From assembly GCF_900087055.1 (NCBI RefSeq), contig NZ_LT575468.1, positions 1,612,001 through 1,676,000 on the forward strand: a DNA stretch of 64,000 nucleotides. The letters run 5' to 3'. The notes beneath the pieces are model-generated. The model was not told where the DNA came from and did not search any database. It saw only the letters and a list, made by a program, of their open reading frames with translations. The translations under genes and the position numbers were made by a program. Each line of letters opens with the position of its first letter. Positions within the stretch are counted from its first letter, which is position 1. This document shows positions 24,675-36,014 of this stretch, piece by piece. The stretch is from Plesiomonas shigelloides (GTDB taxonomy: Bacteria > Pseudomonadota > Gammaproteobacteria > Enterobacterales > CAMTGL01).

Positions 24675-24956
24675 TTACGCAGTGATGCGGTTATTGCGTA
24701 CTAAGGCGCGCCGTACGTTTTTACACATTTTTCCGAACTGATTGAGATCATCAAAGCTGGGTGCGATCCCCCGATCTAGCTGATGTTGCCAGTATTGCAA
24801 TTCAGTATCGACCAAATCCATCAGCTTTTTCGGACATCCGACACAGGAGTTATCCGGCCCACAGGTAAAGGTATCTTGCTGATACAAAGGGAATTCGGCT
24901 TTTACCGCATCGATGATTTGTTGCATTGCGGTGATGCGATCAGGTTTGATAGACAT
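24675..24956 (-). CDS. Conserved hypothetical protein with C-x6-C-x2-C motif
   Basis: 93 residues; TFTCGPDNSCVGCPKKLMDLVD holds three cysteines that could bind metal together with the later MCKNVRRAL cysteine. The rest is helical, with no signal. GGGGAG precedes the ATG at 24956. Similar short proteins occur in related bacteria, as far as I remember, without known function. Confidence 0.65.
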   Translation of the reverse strand: MSIKPDRITAMQQIIDAVKAEFPLYQQDTFTCGPDNSCVGCPKKLMDLVDTELQYWQHQLDRGIAPSFDDLNQFGKMCKNVRRALVRNNRITA

Positions 24957-25036
24957 ACATACTCCCCAGTCATTCTCCCCATTAACAACACCAACATAAA
25001 ATACGAAGGCTGTGCGTATATTTAGGTTGTTTATCT

Positions 25037-25056
25037 CTGAAAATAACTGTTTTCAG
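25037..25056. promoter_or_regulatory. Inverted repeat between the Cys protein and crystallin genes
   Basis: CTGAAAA, TAACTG, TTTTCAG followed by AAAA, in the 329-bp gap 24957-25285, which contains no gene. It could be an operator or a weak hairpin. Confidence 0.25.
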
Positions 25057-25285
25057 AAAACGGTTGGTTTGAGAGGCTGATCGGATTCAAACGAACACTC
25101 AAATTTAGCGGTGTATTGTATCGAACGATGCAAAATAGTCTATTTTCTGTGAGATTGGAGATATTGTCTCGGTCGGTTACTTAAGATTTGTATTGTGTGC
25201 TGGTTTATTTGTTTCGTGCGAAAGATAACGTTGAACGCGGGCGACACCTAACTAGTAACTTGAAAATGCGGCCCGCACTCTGAGA

Positions 25286-25852
25286 TCAGCGCTTTAAAAT
25301 GCGGATTGAGCGAATCTTATTATCAAAATCAATCGCTTCCTGATCACCGCCCTGACGGGTGTAGTAGCCACCGGTGTAGCTGATACCCTCATAGAAGCGG
25401 ACCGTCCAGCCATCAGGAATACTGAAGGAAGAGAGCCGATCCGCGAAACCATGACGGGCAAGATCCGGCATATCACGGCTAATCGCCAATGATGCGCCGC
25501 GCTGGTGGCTGCCATCAAAAATCATCAACACGTTTTGTGCGTGGCCATCATCCTCGTCTAATGAGGTGGCTGTGCATACGGCATCTTTGGTTTTACAGAA
25601 AATACTGCCGTTACCTTGCCCTTGCTCACAGCGTTGGCTCACTTTGTGGCGAGCGCTGCGCTCTGAGCGGCCGGCATCAGCGTACACATCACTGAATGGG
25701 GTCAGGGTGCATACATAGATGCGTTCACGGTAGGCTGGGCGTGAGGTTGGCTCATACACCGGATCTAACCCGATATTTTGATTGATGATAATCGATGCAT
25801 CGGCGCAGCCAGCTACGGCGAGGAGTAAAATCCCAGATAATTGCTTGACCAT
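25286..25852 (-). CDS. Beta/gamma-crystallin-like lipoprotein
   Basis: The 188-residue product has a lipoprotein signal (MVKQLSGILLLAVAGC) with Cys16 as lipidation site. Four cysteines follow in the middle part. The C-terminal half, ASLAISRDMPDLARHGFADRLSSFSIPDGWTV and RFYEGISYTGGYYTRQGGDQEAIDFDNKIRSIRI, has the Y/F-x-x-x-x-[FY]-x-G and SS/IRS patterns of beta/gamma-crystallin folds. It is probably periplasmic or surface-bound; calcium binding is possible. The frame is open upstream to 25990, but only 25852 gives the signal. Confidence 0.7.
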   Translation of the reverse strand: MVKQLSGILLLAVAGCADASIIINQNIGLDPVYEPTSRPAYRERIYVCTLTPFSDVYADAGRSERSARHKVSQRCEQGQGNGSIFCKTKDAVCTATSLDEDDGHAQNVLMIFDGSHQRGASLAISRDMPDLARHGFADRLSSFSIPDGWTVRFYEGISYTGGYYTRQGGDQEAIDFDNKIRSIRILKR

Positions 25853-25988
25853 AAATGACCTTGTATTACAAATGGGGCGAGAGAATTGCATAAATAGAGA
25901 CGAATGACCAGTGTTTGCTGCGTGATATGCGGCAAATTGTGGTGAAAAAGAAGTAGCGAAGAGGTGGAAAAATGCATTTAAAAGAGAC

Positions 25989-26045
25989 AAAAATGCCGCG
26001 GTGTACAGGCCGTGATGTTGATGTCACTGGCCAGCACAACGCGGC
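25989..26045 (-). terminator. katG terminator
   Basis: On the minus strand: outer stem GCCGCG / CGCGGC, inner stem CTGGCCAGTGA / TCACGGCCTG, then ATTTTT. It lies 28 bp past the katG stop. Confidence 0.75.
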
Positions 26046-26073
26046 GGGAGTGCCGATTTATTCGCTAAGAGTA

Positions 26074-28263
<2,190 letters not shown>

Positions 28264-28808
28264 TCATTTCCAGTATGAAACGCATTGCTGCCATGGTTAA
28301 CATGCCAACACTCATCAACGCTAAGGGCCTCTGAGCCCTAGGTTTGAAGCGCATGTTCAGCCATAGCTGAAATCATTATGCAGAACATCAAAAAGCTTTC
28401 TTGCCTGCTTACTTAGCGCAGGCGCAAACAACGTTATGCTGATGTGCATGTACATAAAAACACTGCAAGTATAGGTAGAGAGTGGCCAGTTTGCTGACGA
28501 CACTCCACCATTTAGATGGCGCTTTCACAAACATGCCGTCACCTCTGTGTAGCACAACCTCGAAACGCTAACACTGCTGTATGACCAAAAGTGTTATGCG
28601 GTGCAGCTTCTTTGGTTTTGCTATAAGTCGCGGCGTTTTAATCTGTTACAAGGCATGTTGTGCTGATTGAACTGTGGTTGTCGGAATCTGAATATGCGCG
28701 TAATTGATCACGAGAAAAGAGAATGGCTAAGCGCGGGATAGGATGCTGGAGTCAGCCACGTAATCCGCTTATAGTGCGTTTTTTAGGGATAGGACAGGGA
28801 TATTCAAG

Positions 28809-29324
28809 ATGCATATTGTTTGTGAAACCGCACGGTTGCGAGTGCGACATTTTACCGATGCCGATACCGCATTTATTCAACACTTGCTGAATGAGCCGGC
28901 ATTTTTACAATATATTGGTGACAAACAGGTTCGGGATACGGCAAGTGCATTGAGCTATATTCAGCACGGGCCACAAGCGTCTTACGCGCAACACGGTTTT
29001 GGTTTGAATTTGGTTGAGCTTAAAGCCTGCGGTACCCCTGTGGGGATGTGTGGCCTGTTACAGCGTAACGAGTTGGATTTGCCCGATCTGGGTTATGCCT
29101 TCTTGTCGGCGCACTGGCGTCAGGGCTATGCAAAGGAAGCGGCGCTGGCCGTGTTAGACAATGCTCGTGAACAGCATGGCGTCCACCAAGTGTTAGGCAT
29201 CACATTGCCAGACAATATTGCATCTAATCATCTGCTTACCGCCTTGGGGTTTGCGCCTCATGGCACCATCGCACTGTATGGCTCGGAAAATAATCTCTAT
29301 CTGCGTACACTGCAGCCGCGCTAA
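28809..29324 (+). CDS. RimJ/RimL-type GNAT acetyltransferase
   Basis: 171 residues with the RimL-like start ETARLRVRHFTDADTAFI, LPDLGYAFLSAHWRQGYAKEAALAVL as acetyl-CoA motif, and DNIASNHLLTALGFAPHG. The acceptor is probably a protein N-terminus or an amino compound, but this is not certain. AGGGAT precedes the ATG. The next GNAT gene begins 38 bp downstream, so the two are likely co-transcribed. Confidence 0.85.
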   Translation: MHIVCETARLRVRHFTDADTAFIQHLLNEPAFLQYIGDKQVRDTASALSYIQHGPQASYAQHGFGLNLVELKACGTPVGMCGLLQRNELDLPDLGYAFLSAHWRQGYAKEAALAVLDNAREQHGVHQVLGITLPDNIASNHLLTALGFAPHGTIALYGSENNLYLRTLQPR

Positions 29325-29362
29325 CACGCGCCCCGCATATAACATGATTAGGGACACGTGCA

Positions 29363-29809
29363 ATGAAGATAGAAATCGGCACCTTAGATGATGTGCTGCA
29401 GGTCGATTCGGGGATCCCCGAATTTGATGGCCGGACAACGCGTGCACTGTTAGAAGAGCGTTTGGCTGGTAAGTCGACGTTGATCTTAATTGCGCGAGCA
29501 GAAGGAAGAGCGGTTGCCTACAAACTGGGCTATGCGATTTCTGAGTGCGAGTTTTACAGTTGGCTAGGCGGTGTATTGCCAGAATATCGCCGCAAGGGCA
29601 TCGCCAGTGAGCTGCGTCAAGAGCAAGAAGCGTGGGCGCGCGAGCAGGGGTATCACTGCGTGAAGGTGAAATCGATGAATCGTTATCCGGCGATGCTGCA
29701 GTTGCTGATTGCCAGCGGCTACCACATTGTCGGCTACGAAGAAAATGCGTTAGTGCCAGAATGTGGGGAAGGAAAAATCCTGTTTCAGCGCATGCTGCAA
29801 GCATGTTGA
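29363..29809 (+). CDS. GNAT-family N-acetyltransferase
   Basis: 148 residues: ILIARAEGRAVAYKLGY, FYSWLGGVLPEYRRKGIASELRQEQEAWAREQG (motif A) and KVKSMNRYPAMLQLLIASGYHIVGYE. The R-Y-P-A-M-L pattern occurs in a small group of GNATs without known substrate. It is the second gene of a GNAT pair. Confidence 0.82.
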   Translation: MKIEIGTLDDVLQVDSGIPEFDGRTTRALLEERLAGKSTLILIARAEGRAVAYKLGYAISECEFYSWLGGVLPEYRRKGIASELRQEQEAWAREQGYHCVKVKSMNRYPAMLQLLIASGYHIVGYEENALVPECGEGKILFQRMLQAC

Positions 29810-29892
29810 GTGCTGTTATAGTTTATTGAGTTACTCTAAATTTAATTTAAATAAATCAACATAATACATAAATTTACACACGGAATTTGTTC

Positions 29893-30792
29893 ATGAAAGT
29901 ATTGGGTCGGACTTTTTTTCGCGCCGCTGCGGTAGTGATTTCTTGCTGGTCATTCGCGGGTTTAGCGCAGAGTTCCTTGGTTAAGGCGCAGGATACTGCG
30001 GCGTTATCCGCGCAAGTGAAATCGGTGGAGCAGACATTAGGGGCACGTGTGGGGGTATCTGTATTTATCCCCAGTCAAGGCGTGGTGTGGAATTACCACG
30101 GCGATCAGCGTTTCCCGATGATGAGTACGTTTAAAACGTTGGCTTGCGCTAAAATGCTGACGGATGTTGATGCGGGTAAATTGGCATTGAAAGATACCGT
30201 TAAGGTTCGCAGTGAAGATCTCATGGAGTATTCACCGGTATTGCGTCCACTGGCAGGTACGGATATCACCTTACAAGCGGCGTGTCAGGCAACCATGGAA
30301 ACCAGTGATAATACCGCCGCTAATTTGGTGCTTGAAAAAATCGGTGGTCCTGCTGCGCTAACAGCATACTTGCAGTCAATCGGTGACAACGTCACAAGAT
30401 TGGATCGCAATGAGCCAACACTCAATGAAGCGGCCAAAAACGATCCGCGAGATACCACCACGCCGAATGCGATTAACCACACCTTGAACACATTGGTGCT
30501 CGGCGAGACCTTATCTAGCACTTCACGTCAGCAGCTGAAAACGTGGATGCAAGATAATAAAGTGGCGGATGGATTGTTGCGCTCCGTGCTGCCTCAAGGC
30601 GTTCAGATAGCCGATCGCTCTGGTGCGGGTGGTTTTGGCTCCCGTGGGATCACCGCGTTGGTTTGGTCTGCGCAACAAGAGCCGATGTTTGTCTCTATCT
30701 ACCTGACGCAAACCGAAGCGACCTTTGATGAGCGTAATGCCGCGATTGTAACTATCGGCAAAAGCATATTTGATACATTTTTGACCCGCTAA
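29893..30792 (+). CDS. Class A beta-lactamase, CARB (carbenicillinase)-like
   Basis: The 299-residue precursor has a signal peptide of about 25-33 residues. Active-site motifs are STFK (Ser78-Lys81), SDN (138-140), EPTLN with the general base Glu174, and RSG (242-244). Arg in the first position of the last triad, with RSGAGGFGSRGITALVW, is the mark of the CARB/PSE group, where most class A enzymes have KTG or KSG. Cys85 and Cys131 fit the usual disulfide. It should hydrolyse penicillins, carbenicillin included. It is chromosomal here, with no cassette site beside it. The start is ATG at 29893; a TTG at 29887 also exists. Confidence 0.92.
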   Translation: MKVLGRTFFRAAAVVISCWSFAGLAQSSLVKAQDTAALSAQVKSVEQTLGARVGVSVFIPSQGVVWNYHGDQRFPMMSTFKTLACAKMLTDVDAGKLALKDTVKVRSEDLMEYSPVLRPLAGTDITLQAACQATMETSDNTAANLVLEKIGGPAALTAYLQSIGDNVTRLDRNEPTLNEAAKNDPRDTTTPNAINHTLNTLVLGETLSSTSRQQLKTWMQDNKVADGLLRSVLPQGVQIADRSGAGGFGSRGITALVWSAQQEPMFVSIYLTQTEATFDERNAAIVTIGKSIFDTFLTR

Positions 30793-30815
30793 ACGGTATT
30801 ATTACCGCAATAACG

Positions 30816-30841
30816 AAGGCAGCCAGCATGGCTGCCTTTTT
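30816..30841 (+). terminator. Beta-lactamase terminator
   Basis: AAGGCAGCCA, GCA, TGGCTGCC and a run of five T, 24 bp past the stop. Confidence 0.9.
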
Positions 30842-30892
30842 GTCTGTATTTTGTACTGCATGCCGCTTATATAAAACGAACGCGTTGAGTTT

Positions 30893-31378
30893 ATGATGAA
30901 AATTGAATGCCTGAGTGCACATCCACACCTGATTGACCATATTGCCCGCTGGCATTTCGATGAATGGCATTCGCTATACCCGGATCGCACCCTTGATGAT
31001 TTTGCCGCTGACCTGCGCGAATCTCTGGGGGAGCACGCGGTACCGTCAACGTGGCTGATTTTCCATCAAGGTGAACTCTCGGGCACTGCGGCGGTGCTGC
31101 AACACGATATGGAAACCAACCGCGAACTCACACCTTGGCTGGCGAATGTCTATATTAAGCAAGATAAACGTGGGTTAGGACTGGGGCGTAAGGTGGTGCA
31201 TCATGTGATGAGTGCGCACGGTAAACAGAGTGATGAGCCGCTGTTTTTGTTCACAGAAGATCAGCAAGCGTTTTATCAAAGTATGGGCTGGCAAGAAATC
31301 AAACAAGAATGCTACGCAAACAAACCGGTGTCCGTGATGCAGTTTATACCCGCATCTCGTACCGATATTGTGGCGTAA
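30893..31378 (+). CDS. GNAT-family N-acetyltransferase
   Basis: 161 residues: ARWHFDEWHSLYPDRTLDDF, an early W-H-x-x-W segment, WLANVYIKQDKRGLGLGRKVVHHV as acetyl-CoA site, and QAFYQSMGWQEIKQE. The opening is like a family of GNATs annotated only as acetyltransferase. Two ATG codons in a row (30893, 30896) are possible starts; ribosome site weak. Confidence 0.82.
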   Translation: MMKIECLSAHPHLIDHIARWHFDEWHSLYPDRTLDDFAADLRESLGEHAVPSTWLIFHQGELSGTAAVLQHDMETNRELTPWLANVYIKQDKRGLGLGRKVVHHVMSAHGKQSDEPLFLFTEDQQAFYQSMGWQEIKQECYANKPVSVMQFIPASRTDIVA

Positions 31379-31494
31379 CCCAATAGGTATTTACGTGACA
31401 CTGTCACTTTCATGCGATTGTCTCAAACCATCACGCTCAATCACAGAAAACAGGTTTTCGGCGCCATAGTCTGGGAAAAGGGGGAACAGCAAGC

Positions 31495-31956
31495 ATGCCA
31501 AATTTAGATAATCGTATCCCGCCACCACTGATTGCAGCGAGTGCCGCCTTGCTGATCGGGTTACTGTCATTTTTACCCGGGCATTTTCCGTTGCCGCATG
31601 GCCTACGTATCGCGCTTATGATTGCGCTGTTCGCTATGGGCATATTACTGGGAATTGGCGGTGTGATAGCGTTTAAGCGTGCACAGACCACGGTAAATCC
31701 ACTCAAACCGGAAACGGCATCTGCCTTGGTGGTTGGCGGCGTGTACCAATATTCTCGCAACCCAATGTATACCGGTTTAGCCCTCTGGCTGGTGGCCTGG
31801 GCATTGTATCTGGATTCAGTCATCGCGTTAGCTGGGGTAGCCGTATTTGTTAGCTACATGACCCGTTTTCAGATTAAGCCAGAAGAGCGGGCGATGCAGG
31901 CTTTGTTTGGCACGCAATTTGAGTTGTATAAAGCACGAGTTAGGCGTTGGTTATAA
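31495..31956 (+). CDS. Isoprenylcysteine carboxyl methyltransferase-family membrane protein
   Basis: 153 residues with about four membrane segments. The SAM-binding signature of the ICMT/PEMT group is VVGGVYQYSRNPMYTGLALWL (about 80-100), and the second motif is KPEERAMQALFGTQFELYKARVRRWL. It methylates a membrane-associated substrate; which one is unknown in bacteria. GGGGGAA precedes the ATG. A 13-bp palindrome GTGACAcTGTCAC lies 88 bp upstream. Confidence 0.82.
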   Translation: MPNLDNRIPPPLIAASAALLIGLLSFLPGHFPLPHGLRIALMIALFAMGILLGIGGVIAFKRAQTTVNPLKPETASALVVGGVYQYSRNPMYTGLALWLVAWALYLDSVIALAGVAVFVSYMTRFQIKPEERAMQALFGTQFELYKARVRRWL

Positions 31957-32034
31957 GCGCCTTATCAGTCTACTGTGTGGCATACGTTGACATGTGTTAG
32001 ATAAACAGCCCCCATAATAAACTTTCACACGAGT

Positions 32035-32066
32035 AAAGGCAGTGCATGTAGCGCTGCCTTTATTCT
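32035..32066 (+). terminator. Terminator after the ICMT-family gene
   Basis: AAAGGCAG, 11-base loop, CTGCCTTT then ATTCTTT. Confidence 0.8.
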
Positions 32067-32402
32067 TTGTGCCTACAGCGCTACCTCTGATGGGGTAGAT
32101 TCAGCTTTATTAGTCTACGAAATGACTAACTGTCTGCTTATCAAGATTAATTTTTCAGCACTCACACAACATAATGCGTTTTTTTTAAGGATCGGGGATT
32201 AATCTCACATCCTGATACTGGTTTTTGCTTTCAGGGTTTGATATACCGAAATCAGAGGCAACACGGAGCATGACAGAGCGGAGGTATTGCGCATAAAACT
32301 GGGGAGATGCAAGAGGGCAACGTTCTCTTGGTTCCGACATCTCTAATGCAACTGTGGGTATGCGGGCTTCCGACATACCGGGCTATCCGTAAGGAGGGCA
32401 TA
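32067..32402. other. Leader region of the HTH gene
   Basis: No gene in 336 bp. Close to the HTH gene a hairpin GGTATG / CATACC with loop CGGGCTTCCGA stands 14 bp before the AAGGAGGG ribosome site. TTCCGACAT occurs twice (near 32333 and 32368). This could be a translational control region, but I do not recognise a known riboswitch. Confidence 0.3.
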
Positions 32403-32846
32403 ATGCTGGTAAGTAAACACGGGATTGGTGGCGTCGGCATGCATGATGATGGATGTGACTACACCGCAGTAATCTTAGATCGGCAAAATGCCGCAGCGAG
32501 AGCCAGAACGCGGACGGGGTTTCGTCCCGCAGTAAAACCGGTAAAAGTCTCTGATATTTCTGTACCTGAAATCGCACAGGTTTTTTTGGGTGACAGAATG
32601 ACCTTTTCAAGAGGTATTCTTGAAGGTATCTATCACCTACAAATGCTAGGGTATTCCGCTGAAACGATAGCGGAGCGAACGGGGATTGGATTGATCACCG
32701 TGAAAGATATCCTACGTCGAAAAACAAACTCTCACCGTGCGGCGTTCAGTGCTGCTTCTGTAAAGCCGTTGTCTAGCGAACGGGCAATTTTTGATTTGAT
32801 CCGTATAGCTGATGAGAGAGATAGGCAAGAGCGTCGAGTCAGTTAA
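32403..32846 (+). CDS. Small HTH-like protein of unknown function
   Basis: 147 residues, start fixed by the strong site AAGGAGGG at 32391-32398. The N-terminal part has many arginines (AAARARTRTGFRPA). The C-terminal part, ILEGIYHLQMLGYSAETIAERTGIGLITVKDILRRKT, reads as a helix-turn-helix, and a helical tail ends in RDRQERRVS. A DNA- or RNA-binding role is plausible. I do not recognise the family. Confidence 0.6.
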   Translation: MLVSKHGIGGVGMHDDGCDYTAVILDRQNAAARARTRTGFRPAVKPVKVSDISVPEIAQVFLGDRMTFSRGILEGIYHLQMLGYSAETIAERTGIGLITVKDILRRKTNSHRAAFSAASVKPLSSERAIFDLIRIADERDRQERRVS

Positions 32847-33127
32847 TACGTCACTCTTGTTTTCAGCTACGGTGGTTTTGCGCCTCCGTAGTTGATACTA
32901 AATGTTTCAATTCGTATCCATTTATTTACTCATCGTTTGCTAACTGGCGTTATCTCGCAAAAAATAATTGTCTTTATACTTAGTTTATTCGTTGTGTAAT
33001 AATTGAAAGGTTGTTTTGTTTTATCTCGCTCTATCTCTTTTCTATATGGAAAAGGTGTTTTATAAATGAGCTGGTATAAAAATAATAATTAGGCATCATG
33101 TTGTATATTGAATAGAAGATATGCGTT

Positions 33128-33403
33128 ATGAGTGGACACTCTTGGGTATGTATCAGGTGTAAAATGCCAGCCATCCATGGAACAGGATTACAAAAACTAC
33201 GTAAAAACCTTCTCACGTTTAGAGGCATTTTTGCGCTCATAACGTTTGTTCTTGCCGTGTTTTTCTTTGTTCTTCTCGTATTACAATTACGAAAAGATGA
33301 GGCCATGGATTATGAAGCGCTGACGTATTGCTGGGATCTGGGTATTTCAGCTGCGTTTATGGCATTGCTTAGCATTATTGCAATAACCAAAGCGGTTTTT
33401 TGA
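33128..33403 (+). CDS. Small two-segment membrane protein
   Basis: 91 residues. It has an N-terminal CIRCKM pair of cysteines, a membrane segment GIFALITFVLAVFFFVLLVLQL (about 33-54) and a second one near 72-90. There is no clear ribosome site. It is probably real because of its composition, but the function is unknown. The flanks 32847-33127 and 33404-33627 are gene-free. Confidence 0.45.
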   Translation: MSGHSWVCIRCKMPAIHGTGLQKLRKNLLTFRGIFALITFVLAVFFFVLLVLQLRKDEAMDYEALTYCWDLGISAAFMALLSIIAITKAVF

Positions 33404-33627
33404 TTGCTTAATCATTGTGACTGGCAACAGGCTTACTAAGATGTTCAACGGAGGATAAATGCCGTTTAGCATGTTGGTGAGCCTGTTTGCGTTTGATACG
33501 GAATAATCAAGAACGTAGGCATAAAGCGGTTATGAGTTGATTTTATTGGTGACCAGATGATTGCTATGTCACTGATTGGAAAGTAAATAATAGCTAGGTA
33601 AACTTAGGATAACAAGGAAGATTGGCA

Positions 33628-34290
33628 ATGGGGGATGTAACCGTACTGTGGCATGTCGCTGTGATTTGGGGATTAGCTGTACTGACTCCTGGTGCGAATG
33701 TGCTGTTAACCTTGAATACTGCGTTGACGCAAGGTCGTCACAGTGCGTCTTGGGCTGCATTGGGCGTAACTAGCGCGGTATTTATCTGGGCTCTCTTAGG
33801 TGTGTCTGGTCTGCTTTTGCTCTTCAAAACATTCCCTTGGTTGCTCTACCTGGTGCAAGGTGTGGGTGGATTATATTTACTCTATTTAGGTTATAACAAG
33901 TTGTACAAGGTCGTGTATGAAATAATTAAACGACGCGCAGTAAAAATAGATCCAGTGCCACTGACAACAAGCATAACACCTGTGTATTCGGTTGCGCCAT
34001 CAACGAAATCAATGTTTAAAACAGCGATGGTAACCAGTCTTATTAATCCTAAAACAGGTCTTTTTGTCCTCAGTCTTTTTTCTGTTACGCTTCCTGATGT
34101 ATTTCCTGCCACGCTGGCATCACTGGTTGTGATCATTATGTGTTGCATTACACTTATGTGGCATATGACGTTGGCGGTGGTGTTTTCTAAATCCACGGCC
34201 AAAAATGTATATCACAAAGCATTTATTCCCATTGAACTTTGCTGTGGTGGATTGTTCACTTACTTTGGATTAAGAATATTATTAGGTTAA
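33628..34290 (+). CDS. LysE/RhtB-family exporter
   Basis: 220 residues with six predicted membrane segments. The family signature LTPGANVLLTLNTALTQGRHSASWAALGV (about 19-47) and LLYLVQGVGGLYLLYLGYNKL are present; INPKTGLFVLSLFS matches the NPK motif in the second half. Such proteins export amino acids or related compounds; the substrate is unknown. AAGGAAG stands 7 bases before the ATG. Confidence 0.88.
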   Translation: MGDVTVLWHVAVIWGLAVLTPGANVLLTLNTALTQGRHSASWAALGVTSAVFIWALLGVSGLLLLFKTFPWLLYLVQGVGGLYLLYLGYNKLYKVVYEIIKRRAVKIDPVPLTTSITPVYSVAPSTKSMFKTAMVTSLINPKTGLFVLSLFSVTLPDVFPATLASLVVIIMCCITLMWHMTLAVVFSKSTAKNVYHKAFIPIELCCGGLFTYFGLRILLG

Positions 34291-34940
34291 ATCACTCATC
34301 TTGCCGTTGTAGCCCTAATCTTGTTCTTGAACTGGCCGTCTTGTTTAAATGTATAGCGAGCCGGGGATTTGCAGGATAATCTAACGAGTTGTGATTTATC
34401 TCATCCTTCGACGACTTCTCCCTTCGGATATCACTTTTTGACTGGCAAGTTCACCAACCTTAACTAAACTCAATAGTGGGTATTGAAAGATAATACCTTT
34501 ATTCGGATTACCTATAGAGACTTATAGATGAAAGGCATCTGTTTTTGAAAGAAAAATCAAAGACATCTGCTGCAACATAGAAAAGCAACGCGTAAAATCG
34601 AAAGCGTAAGACATGTAATCAGATGGTAATTAAAGGTAACCGGCCTGTATACCCTGTTTGATGAATGGTGGTAATGTGACTCTAGGGCATGTTATCCCAG
34701 TTGGGAGCAAACACTTCTGGTATCTGAACGCTGAAATGCAGTTTGGTTTGAAGTGATCTCGCTGGAAGCAAATGATGACAGTCCACTTTTGAATGGTATG
34801 TGTGATGATACATGTCACGGAATACTGAACACCGCGGTTGTGGTGTCAGCGTCCGGAAACGTGTAACCAAGCAAAGGAAAGGAGGCGTTATCAGGGATTA
34901 TAGGTAAATCATTCAAACCAATCCTCAAAGAGGTGGCAGG
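34291..34940. other. Gene-free stretch upstream of the small membrane protein
   Basis: 650 bp with no credible gene on either strand and no tRNA-like fold that I could see. AGGAAAGGAGGCG at 34875-34887 looks like a ribosome site, but no frame follows it. Confidence 0.4.
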
Positions 34941-35090
34941 ATGCTGATTCCATTATCGTTAAGTGTTGTCGTGTTACTGGCTGTGGTAGGTTTGTTTATG
35001 ATGAACCGAAAATCCACGAGCAATGGTCAAATGGGTAGCTTCTATGGTGCGTCCAAAACACCATCAGGCTGGGATCAGGAAACTGATTGA
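34941..35090 (+). CDS. 49-residue single-membrane-segment protein
   Basis: The frame runs ATG at 34941 to TGA at 35088-35090. It begins MLIPLSLSVVVLLAVVGLFM, a clear membrane segment, followed by a basic MNRKST and a polar tail GSFYGASKTPSGWDQETD. AGGTGGCAGG lies directly before the start. The positive-inside rule puts the tail in the cytoplasm. Its stop is 15 bp before the -10 box of the putative long RNA. No family recognised. Confidence 0.6.
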   Translation: MLIPLSLSVVVLLAVVGLFMMNRKSTSNGQMGSFYGASKTPSGWDQETD

Positions 35091-35101
35091 AAACGGTAAT
35101 T

Positions 35102-35110
35102 TGATATACT
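35102..35110 (+). promoter_or_regulatory. Extended -10 promoter
   Basis: TG-A-TATACT, a good extended -10 motif; no good -35 is seen. Transcription would start near 35117. Confidence 0.55.
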
Positions 35111-35116
35111 AATGTT

Positions 35117-36014
35117 TGATTAGTGAATCAACGCGATGCGGTCATAAGGAGGGTGACAAAAGGAAGCATAACTCGCGTATCCTTGCTAGCAACAGCAGGA
35201 AAATCCTAGCCTAGCGGCAAGTGACAAGAAGCAACAGCAAGATGCAGGAAAGCTAAGCAAGAAACGCAAGCTAGATATGGTAAACAGCGTAAATATGCTC
35301 AGGAAAGTAGAGTAAGCAGGAAGTAAAGTCAGTAGTACGTATCAGTGATAAGTAAACGTTATACTGTAATGCGTTACCGGCCATGTAAGGCTTCACGTGA
35401 AGATGGCCATCAGGTAAGTGCATGGGGTAATTGACCGGACAGTCAAACAGTAAAATGCAAAGTACCAATACAGCGAGTCTGTAGCTAATACACCTTGTTA
35501 TAAGGGTATAACTCAAGTGATAGCACATGAATCAACATGCTGTTGTATCGCAAACGAGTGAGCAAAAACTGTAACGTTAAACGTAAAGATACAAATCGGT
35601 CAAAACTGACGTTAAATGAGATAAAGCAAAGCAACAAGGTAAAAGTTAGTAAAGCTAAATCGAAACGAAACGCAATGAAAATCAAACACGTAAGGCCTGA
35701 TTTACGAGCTAGCAATTAGCTAACGGAATCAGTGAAGTCCGGCAGTTACAGATGTTAAACGTAAAACAATCTGGCTGAAGGGGCCAAACGAGTCTGGAGA
35801 TAGGTTGGGCGTGTTATTGTTGTAGTGATACGGCAATGAGACGAGATGAGAATAGCGACATAATCCGTTGTTAAGTTGAGGTTTTGTGGTACGAGTAATA
35901 ACCGGTGAAGTCCTTGGTGGTGGAAAACATTGCTGATGACTTTAGTGATTAACGTAAACATCGATAGTATGTACACCTAAAACCGGAATCGCTGATAGAG
36001 GATTCCGGTTTTTT
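35117..36014 (+). ncRNA. Candidate long structured RNA (about 0.9 kb)
   Basis: Between an extended -10 box and a strong terminator lies about 900 bp with frequent stops in all frames, an A/G-rich plus strand and several stems. These are a 5' hairpin TTGATT AGTG AATCAA (35116-35131), a compound hairpin TTACC-GGCCAT-CTTC / GAAG-ATGGCC-GGTAA (35374-35417), and CTTG-TTATA aggg TATAA-ct-CAAG (35494-35517). GTTAAACGTAAA occurs twice (35577-35588, 35754-35765). The 60-residue frame at 35537 is very basic, lacks a ribosome site and is probably not a gene. I do not recognise a known RNA class. Transcription is inferred. Confidence 0.45.

Noticed and set aside
31395-31407. Palindrome GTGACAcTGTCAC as an operator of the ICMT-family gene
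   Set aside because: Similar strings occur elsewhere by chance (inside azoR near 48080), and it is 88 bp from the gene; too weak to list as a feature.
34291-34940. Degraded transposon or tRNA gene
   Set aside because: No terminal repeats, transposase pieces or cloverleaf could be seen.
35117-35330. CsrB-like RNA, because of several CAGGAA and AGGA motifs
   Set aside because: GGA motifs cluster only in the first 200 bp and are not regularly in hairpin loops; the unit is far longer than CsrB.
35537-35719. 60-residue basic frame inside the candidate RNA
   Set aside because: No ribosome site and extreme Lys/Arg/Asn content that follows from the A-rich strand. Kept as non-coding.
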